From assembly GCA_021794655.1 (NCBI GenBank), contig JAJYQJ010000091.1, positions 1 through 39,267 of the forward strand: a stretch of 39,267 nucleotides of DNA, in the 5' to 3' direction. This DNA comes from Actinomycetes bacterium. GTDB taxonomy: Bacteria > Actinomycetota > Acidimicrobiia > Acidimicrobiales > RAAP-2. The notes beneath the pieces were generated by a model. It was not told where the DNA came from. It was given only the letters and a program-made list of their open reading frames with translations, and did not search any database. Made by a program: the position numbers and the translations under genes. Below, piece after piece: positions 1 to 7,379 of this stretch (position 1 is its first letter; every line of letters begins with the position of its first letter).

Positions 1-255
1 GTCGTCTGCGGACCACAACCCTTCGAGCGGTCCGACGGTGTGCACCTTCTCGAGTCGCTTCTTCACGACGGAGCGGATCGCGTAGGACGTCGTGTAGAGC
101 GCCTCGATAGCGTCGCGATAGCCGGTCGAGGTGTTCGGATCACCGTGGCCGTCGACCATGACGAAGCAAAGTTGTGGCACGTCGACGATCCGGAAATCGC
201 CCGGCTTTGGCGCGTAGAGGTCCTTATGTTCCTTCTTGATGTCGTACGTCTGCAT
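1..255 (-). CDS. GyrI-like small-molecule-binding domain protein (3' part cut off)
   Basis: Minus-strand gene starting with ATG at 255 and leaving the window at position 1, so only the first 85 residues are visible. The start is supported by an AAAGGAG ribosome binding site 8 nt upstream. The N-terminus (MQTYDIKKEHKDLYAPK, then a VDGHGDPNTS segment and an EALYTTSYAIR helix) matches my memory of the GyrI-like / SOUL-type effector-binding family, whose members are about 200 residues and bind small molecules. Nothing visible identifies a ligand. No partner regulator is seen beside it; the next gene is about 400 bp away. The family call is recognition by eye and fairly confident; the function is unknown. 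Confidence 0.75.
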   Translation of the reverse strand, partial: MQTYDIKKEHKDLYAPKPGDFRIVDVPQLCFVMVDGHGDPNTSTGYRDAIEALYTTSYAIRSVVKKRLEKVHTVGPLEGLWSADD

Positions 256-649
256 CGTGTTCTCCTTTGGGGCAGACACGGTGCTGTCGATGCTAGTTCG
301 TTCCGGAGGCGGTCGCGTGTGGATTCCGACCCATTCCAGACAGGGCAAGCAGATGGGAGGCGATCCGCGACTGAGCCGAGTTAGCACGGCACCGTTACCC
401 CCGGCCTGACAGCTTCTGTAATGCGGTCTATAGCGCAACTCAGTATTGGTCCAAAACGCGGGTAGGCCAGTTCCAACTGTGAAGGCGTGCTCCGTGTGCG
501 GCCGGCGCACATCTGAGCAGCCGACGTTTCACGTCGCGGTTGCACGATAGGCCCGCGTCCAGATGTGGAGTAGGGACTTCTCCAAACGTGATGACGTCAT
601 AGTGGTACTGAATTGTCGTTATTCGAACCCCGCCGCCGTGCGCCTTCGT
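256..649. other. Intergenic region, no gene recognised
   Basis: About 390 bp between two minus-strand genes. I find no convincing coding frame or tRNA. It contains a 10-bp palindrome (ATGACGTCAT, 591-600) with no clear partner. It must carry the promoter of the GyrI-like gene, but I cannot point to clear -35 and -10 boxes. Confidence 0.5.
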
Positions 650-1123
650 CTAGTCGGGCTTCTTTCGGCTCTCAATCCCTGGTCGTAGGGCCATGATGGC
701 AAAGGCCACTACGCCGGTCGCTACCAACACCATGCCGATCCCGAGCCAGGGCCACGGACTCCACTCTTGGGCGCAGGACCCGCCACTGGCGAAGGTGGTG
801 CAGACATTGCCCGGTCCACCTCGGTTGAGGTAGGCGACGTAGAGCAGCGGAAATCCCGCGCCCGAGATAATGCCTGGGAGGCCGATAGAGCTCGTTCGGC
901 GAGTAGCAAGTAGAACGGTCAAGGCGATGGCCACCGGCAGTACGAACACCCCGATGCTGAGGGCGCCGAGCACGGTCACCGCCCAACTCGCACCGGCTAC
1001 CAACCAGCACCCGAACCAGGCCAATGCAACAGGCGCCGCGCTTCGTCCCGGTGCGGCAACGCCGTTCATGGTGCGACCGCTGTCGACATTGAACCCATCA
1101 CCGGAAGTGGAGCTTGAGCTCAT
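650..1123 (-). CDS. Small integral membrane protein, unknown function
   Basis: Up to 157 residues with about four hydrophobic segments (roughly residues 30-50, 53-74, 80-98 and 125-147) separated by short loops. The loop between segments 3 and 4 carries two cysteines (NVCTTFASGGSC) that could form a disulfide if it faces outside. The reading frame overlaps the end of the upstream SDR gene by 26 bp, so it is probably the third gene of the tetR-SDR operon and translationally coupled. A shorter start (ATG at 1069, MNGVAAPG) would remove the overlap and a polar N-terminal stretch; neither start has a clear ribosome binding site. I do not recognise the family. Confidence 0.55.
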   Translation of the reverse strand: MSSSSTSGDGFNVDSGRTMNGVAAPGRSAAPVALAWFGCWLVAGASWAVTVLGALSIGVFVLPVAIALTVLLATRRTSSIGLPGIISGAGFPLLYVAYLNRGGPGNVCTTFASGGSCAQEWSPWPWLGIGMVLVATGVVAFAIMALRPGIESRKKPD

Positions 1124-2060
1124 TCGCGTACTGGGTGCCGAGGTGGGGCCCGTGCTCCATAAGCCAGCTCGATAGGGCGATAGAGCCAGTGTTAGGAGCG
1201 TCGGAGTCGGCGAGTCCCGCGGCCATCGACCTGTACTCGTCGGGGGTCAACAAAACGTCGTGCAAGGCCGTGCCAAGTGCCCTTGACATGACAAGCAACA
1301 GTGAACCAGGCACTCGGACGATGCGGGTACGGCTTCCTACGGCTTCACGGATCTGTAGTACCAACTCAACAAGAGTCGGACGCTCGGGCCCGACGGCATC
1401 AACGATGCGATCTTCGGTCCATGCAGACGCTTCCAGGGCGAGGGTGGCGAGGTCCTCCACGTGGATGGGACGGATGCGGTAGCGGCCGTCTCCTCCCACG
1501 GCGAACACGGGCAGCCGACGTAGCAGCCAGGCGATGTTGTTGAGCAGCACGCCGTGCTCATCGAAGAGGACTGACGGCCGGAGGATGGCATACGGAAGGC
1601 CGGTTTCAGCGAGAGCTCGCTCCACCAAGGCCTTGCCCCGAAAGTATGGATACGGAGAGGCCGCAGAGGGGTGCAGGATCGAGAGGTGGACGATCTTCTG
1701 GACTCCTGCTCTGCGTGCGGCTTTGAAGAGGGTGCGAGAGTTCTCGACGGCCAGGGTGTGGTCCACCGGCCCGTAGGCGAAGCGCACCCAGTACGTGTTG
1801 TAGAGCGTGTTCACCCCCTGGAGCGCAAGCGCGAGGCTCGCCGGATCGTCGAAGTCCAGGCCGTAGACCTCAATATCCGACTCGTTCCCTCCGCGCTTCG
1901 GGTGGCCGGTCAATGTCCGAACTCTCCGGCCAGCGTCGAGTAGCCGGTGAGCGATCGCACGGCCGGAATAGCTGAAGGCGCCCGTAACGGCATCGAGACG
2001 ATCGTCGGTACGAGAAGAGCTCGGCGTGGACTCCTGAGCCAACAGCGACTCGTTCATCAT
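1098..2060 (-). CDS. Atypical SDR-family NAD(P)-binding protein (NmrA/epimerase-like)
   Basis: 320 residues. After about 22 polar residues comes a Rossmann strand with a variant glycine motif (TGAFSYSGR, residues 26-34), a basic patch after the second strand (TGHPKRG) suited to NADP phosphate, and further on a YFRGK stretch matching the YxxxK catalytic pair of short-chain dehydrogenases. This layout is typical of atypical SDRs that act as NAD(P)-dependent reductases or redox sensors. The start codon overlaps the tetR stop by 4 bp (ATGA), so it is translated from the same transcript and is probably controlled by that repressor. The substrate cannot be told from sequence. Confidence 0.8.
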   Translation of the reverse strand: MMNESLLAQESTPSSSRTDDRLDAVTGAFSYSGRAIAHRLLDAGRRVRTLTGHPKRGGNESDIEVYGLDFDDPASLALALQGVNTLYNTYWVRFAYGPVDHTLAVENSRTLFKAARRAGVQKIVHLSILHPSAASPYPYFRGKALVERALAETGLPYAILRPSVLFDEHGVLLNNIAWLLRRLPVFAVGGDGRYRIRPIHVEDLATLALEASAWTEDRIVDAVGPERPTLVELVLQIREAVGSRTRIVRVPGSLLLVMSRALGTALHDVLLTPDEYRSMAAGLADSDAPNTGSIALSSWLMEHGPHLGTQYANELKLHFR

Positions 2061-2692
2061 CTTTCCTCCTTCAGCTGGCCGCCGAGCAGCTCCACAATCG
2101 GCGCCAGACGGCGGGCCTGGGAGAAAAGCGCCATTGCCGGAGCCCGGTCGCCGTCGAGATGAGACAGCAGCTCGAGGCCGAGGTAGAGCGCCACTACTGC
2201 GTGCGCAACCTCGGCTGAATCGACCACTTGGAGAATGGGTGACCGGCCGAGAACCGATTCAAGCGCCGCCACTGCGAAGTCATTCCAAGGTGCGATCCGT
2301 TCCTTCACGGCCGCCCCCAGACCGGGGGTCGAAGCGGCTCCGGCGATCATCTCCACGAGCACGGCCGCATCGCCCGAATCCAGGTCTTCACTGAAGACCT
2401 GGATGGCAAGTGCCACGAGCTCGCTGGTCGTCTCCACGGACTCAAGCGCAGCCTCGTAGCGATCTCTTCGTCGCGCACTCACCTCGTCAAGCGCGGCGAG
2501 AAGTAGGTTCATAACAGAACCGAAGTGGTAGAAGACGAGGCCCTGGTTGCATTCGGCTCGCCCAGCGATCGCGCGAGCAGTCGCGCCAGCAAATCCCTCG
2601 GTGCGTAGGACGTCGCAAGCCGCAGCTACCAGCGCTCGGCGGGTATCAGCAGAACGTTCGGCCGGCCGCCTGGCGCTTCCGGTCCTCACCAT
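2057..2692 (-). CDS. TetR/AcrR-family transcriptional regulator
   Basis: 211 residues. The N-terminal helix-turn-helix (about residues 17-65) has the TetR pattern: TRRALVAAACDVLRTEGF, then a recognition helix ending in GLVFYHFGS. The remainder is the helical ligand-binding and dimerisation domain. The ATG at 2692 has GAGG 8 nt upstream. It is first in an operon with the SDR gene (4-bp overlap) and the membrane protein. A perfect 16-bp palindrome 34 bp upstream is a likely self-operator. The usual TetR logic, repression relieved by a ligand that the co-transcribed enzyme handles, is inference. Confidence 0.88.
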   Translation of the reverse strand: MVRTGSARRPAERSADTRRALVAAACDVLRTEGFAGATARAIAGRAECNQGLVFYHFGSVMNLLLAALDEVSARRRDRYEAALESVETTSELVALAIQVFSEDLDSGDAAVLVEMIAGAASTPGLGAAVKERIAPWNDFAVAALESVLGRSPILQVVDSAEVAHAVVALYLGLELLSHLDGDRAPAMALFSQARRLAPIVELLGGQLKEER

Positions 2693-2725
2693 CGGGAGAC
2701 CTCATTGGCCTCTTGTCCACATGCT

Positions 2726-2741
2726 TTGAGCATATGCTCAA
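2726..2741. promoter_or_regulatory. Candidate TetR operator palindrome
   Basis: Perfect 16-bp inverted repeat TTGAGCATATGCTCAA centred about 40 bp upstream of the tetR start. On the minus strand it overlaps a plausible -10 (CATATG or TATGCT) about 17 bp after a CTGACA -35-like box, so a bound dimer would block the promoter. Size and place fit TetR operators. Confidence 0.55.
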
Positions 2742-3010
2742 CTTACCATACACTGTCAGGGCGTGCAAGGGCGGCCAACGCCGGCGGTGGGTGGCAAAAC
2801 GGGCGTCCGCGAAGAAATCTTCGCTGAAGGCCTCGACTTTGCGGCCCGATCGAACTCTCCTCCCTCGTTTGAGGCGCTCTCCCGGCCGCAGGGCACAGAA
2901 CCCATGTTGCAAAACCCGACGTCGGCGGCAACTTCGGTGCGCCTCGGCACCAAACTGACCGCGGTCCAGGACTCCCTGCATCCCAACTTCGGCATGCCGA
3001 GGCGCCCTTC

Positions 3011-3070
3011 GGCTGCCCTGTGTGCGGCTGCCCTGTGTGCGGCTGCCCTGTGTGCGGCTGCCCTGTGTGC
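3011..3070. repeat. 15-bp tandem repeat, four perfect copies
   Basis: The unit GGCTGCCCTGTGTGC repeats four times without mismatch, followed by a decayed fifth start (GGCTGACCGG). It lies in non-coding DNA upstream of tetR and downstream of the XRE gene. Confidence 0.95.
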
Positions 3071-3155
3071 GGCTGACCGGCGTGTGCTGGTGCTACTACT
3101 CCGCGAGCACCAAGTGTGATGACGCTCACGGAGAGATGACGGAGGAACTCGATCC

Positions 3156-3485
3156 TCAGATGAGTGGCGCCGCTGACGGCTTGATGGGTTTTCTTGGCAA
3201 AACGGAGACGCTCAGACTTAGGGCATCTGCGATCGCAACCAGCGTCGTCAAGGTGGGGTTTTTCCGCTGTTGCGAAAATAGCCTCCGCACAGCCGCCGGA
3301 GGCATGTTTGCTCGGTTCGCTACATCTGCCTTGGTCAATCCAAGCTCTCGACGTCTCGCATCGAGAGCACTTACGACGTCGTCAAACATGGTGATCCGCC
3401 GCGTCGCAGCGTGATAGGCCTCCTCGTACTCTGGCTGGGAGCGGAGCCGTGCGAAGCGTTCCTCCGCTTCAGTCCTGGGCTTCAT
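3156..3485 (-). CDS. XRE-family helix-turn-helix regulator, HigA-antitoxin-like, apparently orphan
   Basis: 109 residues. An N-terminal helical segment (EAEERFARLRSQPEYEEAYHA) precedes a Cro/CI-type helix-turn-helix at about residues 35-95 (LGLTKADVANRANMPPAAVRRLF, then NPTLTTLVAIADAL). The N-terminal part resembles XRE antitoxins of HigBA/RelBE-type loci. Such antitoxins normally sit beside a RelE-fold toxin, but upstream lies the tmRNA gene and downstream there is no toxin-like frame, so it is an orphan here. The ATG at 3485 has no ribosome binding site, but a -10-like TACACT ends 6 nt before it, suggesting a leaderless mRNA. Confidence 0.8.
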   Translation of the reverse strand: MKPRTEAEERFARLRSQPEYEEAYHAATRRITMFDDVVSALDARRRELGLTKADVANRANMPPAAVRRLFSQQRKNPTLTTLVAIADALSLSVSVLPRKPIKPSAAPLI

Positions 3486-3491
3486 TCGCCC

Positions 3492-3497
3492 AGTGTA
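3492..3497 (-). promoter_or_regulatory. -10 box of the XRE gene (leaderless type)
   Basis: On the minus strand TACACT ends 6 nt before the ATG at 3485. With no Shine-Dalgarno sequence present, transcription would start at or next to the A of ATG. No good -35 is visible. Confidence 0.45.
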
Positions 3498-3536
3498 ACA
3501 CTTACGACACGCGATTTCCAGGGCAAGTTGATGTCG

Positions 3537-3887
<351 letters not shown>

Positions 3888-4004
3888 TTCTAAGGTTTGG
3901 CGGCCCGGAGCGCCTCCGAGACGCCGCGGCCGACGGTCGGTACCGACGGCTGAGTAGAGCTTAGCGCGGTTTGACTCGGGAGGTCGCGGCAGCTCGGGAC
4001 ACTC

Positions 4005-4053
4005 CCGGTCGCCGGTCGCCGGTCGCCGGTCGCCGGTCGCCGGTCGCCGGTCG
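4005..4053. repeat. 7-bp tandem repeat, seven perfect copies
   Basis: CCGGTCG repeated seven times in the spacer between smpB and tmRNA (both minus strand), starting 15 bp past the smpB stop codon. If smpB and ssrA are co-transcribed, the array would be transcribed. The unit is not a multiple of three, consistent with non-coding placement. Confidence 0.97.
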
Positions 4054-4068
4054 TCGATAGCGCGGAAG

Positions 4069-4596
4069 CTAGCGCGGGCGGAGAGATCGTTTCGACGCAC
4101 GCTGGAGTTCTCGCGCGGAGTCACGAGCGGCGTCCCTCGCGGCGATCGCGTGGCGCTTGTCGTGGAGCCGCCGGCCTCTCGCGAGGGCGATCTCGACCTT
4201 CGCTCTGCCGTCGTGGAAGTAGACCGAGAGCGGGACGAGGGTCAACGCTTGCTGGGTCGTCTTTCCGGCGAGCTCGTCGATCTGCTTTCGATGCATCAGG
4301 AGCTTTCGTCGGCGGTCTGGGTCGTGCGCACCGACTCCGTGGGAGAAACGCCACGGAGGGATGTGCATGCCGAGCAGCCAGACCTCGCCGTCGATGACCC
4401 GTGCGTACGCGTCGGAGAGTTGTGCCTTTCCGTCGCGGAGCGACTTCACCTCGCTACCGTGCAGGACGATCCCGCACTCGAACGTCTCGATCAAGTCGTA
4501 GTCGTGGCGAGCCCTGCGGTTCGACGCGACGGTCCTGTCGCCGTCTTGGGCCCGGGAGGCCGCCCTCCGGGCGAGGACTGTTCGCGCACGAGCCAT
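4069..4596 (-). CDS. smpB: SsrA-binding protein SmpB
   Basis: About 175 residues from ATG 4596. SmpB binds tmRNA and brings it to stalled ribosomes. The hallmark core is present: NRRARHDYDLIETFECGIVL, GSEVKSLRDGKAQLSDAYA, a WLLGMHI strand, then HDPDRRRKLLMHRKQI and the basic C-terminal tail (RELQRASKR) that mimics an anticodon stem in the ribosome. A start at 4665 is possible but would overlap the divergent mec gene and add residues that do not look like SmpB. ATG 4596 has no ribosome binding site, and a -10 hexamer TAATCT ends 7 nt before it, so the mRNA is probably leaderless. tmRNA follows downstream. Confidence 0.95.
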   Translation of the reverse strand: MARARTVLARRAASRAQDGDRTVASNRRARHDYDLIETFECGIVLHGSEVKSLRDGKAQLSDAYARVIDGEVWLLGMHIPPWRFSHGVGAHDPDRRRKLLMHRKQIDELAGKTTQQALTLVPLSVYFHDGRAKVEIALARGRRLHDKRHAIAARDAARDSARELQRASKRSLRPR

Positions 4597-4603
4597 CCCG
4601 GAA

Positions 4604-4609
4604 AGATTA
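4604..4609 (-). promoter_or_regulatory. -10 box of smpB (leaderless type)
   Basis: Minus-strand TAATCT with 7 nt to the smpB ATG. It lies in the short divergent region shared with mec. Confidence 0.45.
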
Positions 4610-4644
4610 GTTGCTAAATCCGCGCTCTTCTCCGTCGAAAGCGT

Positions 4645-4650
4645 TACAAT
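4645..4650 (+). promoter_or_regulatory. -10 box of mec (leaderless type)
   Basis: TACAAT followed by 7 nt and then GTG (4658). The hexamer overlaps the alternative ATG at 4649, which argues that GTG 4658 is the real start. Confidence 0.5.
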
Positions 4651-4657
4651 GTCGACT

Positions 4658-5110
4658 GTGCTCAAGTTATCCCGTGAGATCTACGTCCAGATGGTCGCCC
4701 ACTGCATAAAGGGACTGCCCGATGAAGCGTGCGGCCTCCTCGCGGGCGACCCGGGGGAGGCCGAGGTGATGCGGTGCTACCCGACGAGAAACCTCGCGGC
4801 GTCCGCACGGGTCTATACGGTAGATCCAAAGGACCACCTCATCGCCGACCGCGACGCGGAGCGCGACGGCCACGAGGTGATCGGTGTCTTCCACTCTCAC
4901 ACCCACACCGACGCCTACCCTTCGCAGACCGACGTCGACCAAGCACCCGATCCGAACTGGCACTACGTCCTCGTGTCGTTGCGCGACACCCATCCGGTCG
5001 TACGGAGCTACTCGATCGTCGACGGGACGATCAAAGAGGAGTCGGTAGTCGTTCTTTCGGCGAGCGGCTCGGACCCCCAGGAGCGCGAGGCTGAGAGAGT
5101 CCCGGTATGA
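4658..5110 (+). CDS. mec: CysO-cysteine peptidase, JAMM/M67 metalloprotease (Mec)
   Basis: 150 residues with the full JAMM zinc site: catalytic Glu23 in PDEACGLLAG, and H79-x-H81-x7-S89-x2-D92 in HSHTHTDAYPSQTD. In M. tuberculosis Mec cleaves cysteine from the C-terminus of the sulfur-carrier protein CysO after CysM has built it there. The next two genes here are cysO and cysM, so the whole route is present. I chose GTG 4658 (MLKLSREIY) because it fits family N-termini and lies 7 nt after a TACAAT -10; ATG 4649 is the alternative. The stop codon lies inside the first copy of a 14-bp tandem repeat. Confidence 0.92.
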   Translation: MLKLSREIYVQMVAHCIKGLPDEACGLLAGDPGEAEVMRCYPTRNLAASARVYTVDPKDHLIADRDAERDGHEVIGVFHSHTHTDAYPSQTDVDQAPDPNWHYVLVSLRDTHPVVRSYSIVDGTIKEESVVVLSASGSDPQEREAERVPV

Positions 5111-5170
5111 AAGTCCCGGTGTGAAAGTCCCGGTGTGAAAGTCCCGGTGTGAAAGTGCCTGTATGAAAGT
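5101..5170. repeat. 14-bp tandem repeat, five copies, spanning the mec stop codon
   Basis: Units CCCGGTATGAAAGT / CCCGGTGTGAAAGT (x3) / GCCTGTATGAAAGT, then a partial CCCGGCAT. The first copy contains the mec TGA. Every copy contains TATGA or TGTGA, so each carries an overlapping start and stop codon. Confidence 0.95.
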
Positions 5171-5244
5171 CCCGGCATAACCGAGCTTTTTGGGCCGCGT
5201 CGACGTCGAACTCGCCTGAAAGGCGGCTTGCGTCCGCGACCCGG

Positions 5245-5303
5245 TAGAATCACAACTGAAACAGTCAGCATTCGATCGGGACCCGGTAGGCTCGACCGGG
5301 TCC
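5245..5303 (+). promoter_or_regulatory. Probable cysO promoter -10 and leader hairpin
   Basis: A good -10 (TAGAAT, 5245-5250) is followed by a leader containing a perfect 8-bp hairpin GGACCCGG/CCGGGTCC (5279-5286 with 5296-5303, 9-nt loop), then the cysO ribosome binding site. GACCCGGTAG occurs at both 5238 and 5280, each followed by CAACTGAAAC or CAACTTGAAAC, so the segment looks like an old imperfect duplication. A regulatory role is inference. Confidence 0.4.
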
Positions 5304-5327
5304 AACTTGAAACGCCGAGGAGGCCAA

Positions 5328-5603
5328 GTGTCCGTTACAGTCCGCTTACCTACGCTACTACGGCCTCACGCGGGCGGAGAGGCAGCGGTGACCGTTGCGG
5401 GCTCGACGATCGGCGAGGTCTTGAACGAGCTCGTTCAGCGTTACCCGGGCGTCACCGCGCAGGTCCTCAACGACGACGGGACTTTGCACAAGTTCGTGAA
5501 CGTCTACGTGAACGACGACGACGTCCGCTATCTCTCGTTACTCGAGACGCCGGTGAAAGACGGCGACGAGGTCTCGATACTCCCCGCGGTCGCGGGCGGA
5601 TGA
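5328..5603 (+). CDS. cysO: Sulfur carrier protein CysO (MoaD/ThiS ubiquitin-like)
   Basis: 91 residues from GTG 5328, which has a strong GAGGAGG ribosome binding site 4 nt upstream; an ATG at 5307 adds seven non-family residues and is unlikely. The fold is beta-grasp: a TVRLPTLLRPHAGG start, FVNVYVNDDDVRYL in the middle, and KDGDEVSILPAVAGG at the end. The terminal Gly-Gly becomes the thiocarboxylate that donates sulfur to CysM-bound aminoacrylate. It lies 10 nt before cysM and after mec, the same trio as in M. tuberculosis. The activating sulfurtransferase (MoeB/MoeZ type) is not in this window. Confidence 0.93.
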   Translation: MSVTVRLPTLLRPHAGGEAAVTVAGSTIGEVLNELVQRYPGVTAQVLNDDGTLHKFVNVYVNDDDVRYLSLLETPVKDGDEVSILPAVAGG

Positions 5604-5613
5604 GTTAACGCCG

Positions 5614-6579
5614 GTGGCAGCGTTCGCGAGCGTCTTGGATCTGATAGGCGATACGCCGATGGTTGACGTGAGCTCCGTCAGCCCGAGTCCGCGCGCGAGG
5701 ATCCTCGTGAAGCTCGAAGGTCGGAACCCGGGCGGCTCGGTGAAGGACCGGGTCGCGCTCTCGATGGTCGAGGCGGCGGAGAAAGACGGGCTCTTGACCC
5801 CGGGTAAGAGCGGTCAGGTCCTACTCGAGCCTTCGTCTGGAAACACCGGAATTGGTCTCGCGCTCGTGTGTCGGGTGAAGGGCTACAAGTTAAAGGTCGT
5901 CCTTCCGACGAACGTCTCGATAGAGCGGCGGCAGCTCCTGGAGCTGTGGGGGGCGGAGATCATCGAGTCGCCGGGGAGTGAAGGCTCCAACGGCGCGGTG
6001 CGGATCGCGCGCGAACTCGCGGCGGCGAACCCCGAGTGGGTCTTTTTGTACCAGTACGCGAACGAGGCGAATCCAAAGGCGCACTACGAAGGTACCGGCC
6101 CGGAGGTCTGGAGGGACTGTCCCGAGGTCACGCACTTCGTCGCTGGACTCGGTACGACGGGGACGCTCATCGGTGTCGGGCGGTTCTTGAAAGAGAAGAA
6201 CCCCGACGTCCAAGTGTGGGCGGTCGAGCCCCCCGCGGGTGAGACGGTCGACGGGCTGAGAAACTTAGACGACGGGTACATCCCGCCGATCTTCGAGACG
6301 TTGGGCGGCGCCGCACTGCTCGACAGAAAGACCGTCGTTCGACCGCGGGAGTCGATCGAGTGGACGAGGCGACTCGCCGACGCGGGACTCTTCGTCGGCA
6401 TATCGACGGGAGCGGCGATGGCCGGGGCGGCGAAGTGCGCGTCGGAGTTGGGCGAAGGAGAGGAGGCGGTCATAGTCGTCGTATCGGCCGACGACGGATG
6501 GAAGTACCTCTCGACAGGCGCGTGGACCGAAGACATCGACGTCGTCGCCGAGCGCGCGAAGTCGATAATCTACTTCTAA
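5614..6579 (+). CDS. cysM: O-phosphoserine sulfhydrylase / CysO-dependent cysteine synthase CysM
   Basis: 321 residues, fold type II PLP enzyme. PLP lysine is K44 (NPGGSVKDR); the phosphate-binding and substrate loop is EPSSGNTG (residues 72-79). It makes cysteine from O-phosphoserine (or acetylserine) with CysO thiocarboxylate as sulfur donor. An arginine that in M. tuberculosis CysM (Arg220) selects O-phosphoserine is kept here as R216 in GLRNLDDG, and the QYANEANPKAHYEGTGPE and GWKYLSTGAW stretches match that subfamily. GTG start 10 nt after the cysO stop; same operon. Confidence 0.93.
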   Translation: MAAFASVLDLIGDTPMVDVSSVSPSPRARILVKLEGRNPGGSVKDRVALSMVEAAEKDGLLTPGKSGQVLLEPSSGNTGIGLALVCRVKGYKLKVVLPTNVSIERRQLLELWGAEIIESPGSEGSNGAVRIARELAAANPEWVFLYQYANEANPKAHYEGTGPEVWRDCPEVTHFVAGLGTTGTLIGVGRFLKEKNPDVQVWAVEPPAGETVDGLRNLDDGYIPPIFETLGGAALLDRKTVVRPRESIEWTRRLADAGLFVGISTGAAMAGAAKCASELGEGEEAVIVVVSADDGWKYLSTGAWTEDIDVVAERAKSIIYF

Positions 6580-6584
6580 CGATC

Positions 6585-7358
6585 GTGAGCGGCGAGACGC
6601 GAGACGCTTCTTTGACGCCGGTCGTCGTCGTCCTCGGCTGTGACGGCAGCTATCCGGGGCCCGGTGGGGCTGGAAGCGGATACCTTCTTAACTACTCGAC
6701 GACGTCGGTCCTCTTAGACGCCGGCCCCGGGGTGTTCGCGAACCTCCAAAAGGTTCAGGACCCCGACCTCCTCGACGCCGTCGTCCTCTCCCACGAACAC
6801 CCGGACCATCGAAGTGACGTCGACTCACTCGCACTCTTCGCGCGCCACAAGGACCGTCGGCGCCCGGTCGACGTCTACGCACCGCCGGGGTTGCGAGAGA
6901 AGACCTACTACGGCGACGACACCGAGCTCTGCTGGCACGTCGTCGAGCCGTCGTACCAGATCGAGATAGGTGAGCTCTCGCTGCGGTTCGTCGCGACCGA
7001 CCACGGTCCACCGACGCTCGCCGTGAGGGTGGAGGCCGCCTCGACCGAGTTGGGTTCTTTCTCGGGCGGTGTACTAGCGTACTCAGCTGACACCGGCGCG
7101 GATTGGAGTCTCGAAGAGTTGGGAGTTGGCATCGATACGTTTCTCTGCGAAGCGACGTACACCCACGTTTACGAGGGGACGTTTCGACATCTGAGTGGAC
7201 GTCAGGCCGGGGCGGTCGCGGGGGGAGCGCGAGTCGAGAAGTTACTCTTGACACACCGCTGGCCTACGGTGTCTAAAGACGACGTGGAGCGAGAGGTACG
7301 TGAGGAGTTCGGCGGCAGTGTCCACAGCGTGCGAATCGGAGAGACGATCCCGTGGTGA
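6585..7358 (+). CDS. MBL-fold metal-dependent hydrolase (Rv1339-like, possible cyclic-nucleotide phosphodiesterase)
   Basis: 257 residues from GTG 6585, 5 nt after the cysM stop. Metallo-beta-lactamase fold: the metal motif H70-x-H72-x-D74-H75 is in LSHEHPDHRSD, with later ligands in ATDHGPP, YSADTGAD and LLTHRWP. It is in the same neighbourhood as M. tuberculosis Rv1339 (between cysM and the RNase PH gene), a protein described as an atypical class II cAMP phosphodiesterase; similar activity here is inference from synteny and fold. No signal peptide, so cytoplasmic. A TTG at 6612 is an alternative start. Confidence 0.85.
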   Translation: MSGETRDASLTPVVVVLGCDGSYPGPGGAGSGYLLNYSTTSVLLDAGPGVFANLQKVQDPDLLDAVVLSHEHPDHRSDVDSLALFARHKDRRRPVDVYAPPGLREKTYYGDDTELCWHVVEPSYQIEIGELSLRFVATDHGPPTLAVRVEAASTELGSFSGGVLAYSADTGADWSLEELGVGIDTFLCEATYTHVYEGTFRHLSGRQAGAVAGGARVEKLLLTHRWPTVSKDDVEREVREEFGGSVHSVRIGETIPW

Positions 7359-7379
7359 TCGAGAGGAGACGGCACGAAC

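Larger units (their letters stand above)
2693..3155. other. Intergenic region with palindromes and a 15-bp repeat array
   Basis: About 460 bp between the tetR start and the XRE stop codon. Besides the operator palindrome at 2726-2741 it holds a small hairpin (GCGAAG/CTTCGC, 2809-2824), a 12-bp palindrome TCGGCATGCCGA (2989-3000) and a four-copy 15-bp tandem repeat (3011-3070). Open frames exist on both strands but have low-complexity, arginine- and proline-rich translations, so I see no real gene. Confidence 0.5.

Noticed and set aside
591-600. Palindrome ATGACGTCAT
   Set aside because: A single 10-bp palindrome far from any clear promoter is expected by chance.
2743-3129. 128-codon minus-strand frame containing GQPHT repeats
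   Set aside because: The repeats are just the translation of the 15-bp array; the rest is low complexity and lacks a ribosome binding site or family motif.
5101-5170. CRISPR array
   Set aside because: Units of 14 bp are directly adjacent with no spacers; no cas genes are present. The same holds for the other repeat arrays.
6360-6584. Upstream extension of the MBL-fold protein frame inside cysM
   Set aside because: The extension is out-of-frame cysM sequence rich in arginine; GTG 6585 after the cysM stop fits the family start.
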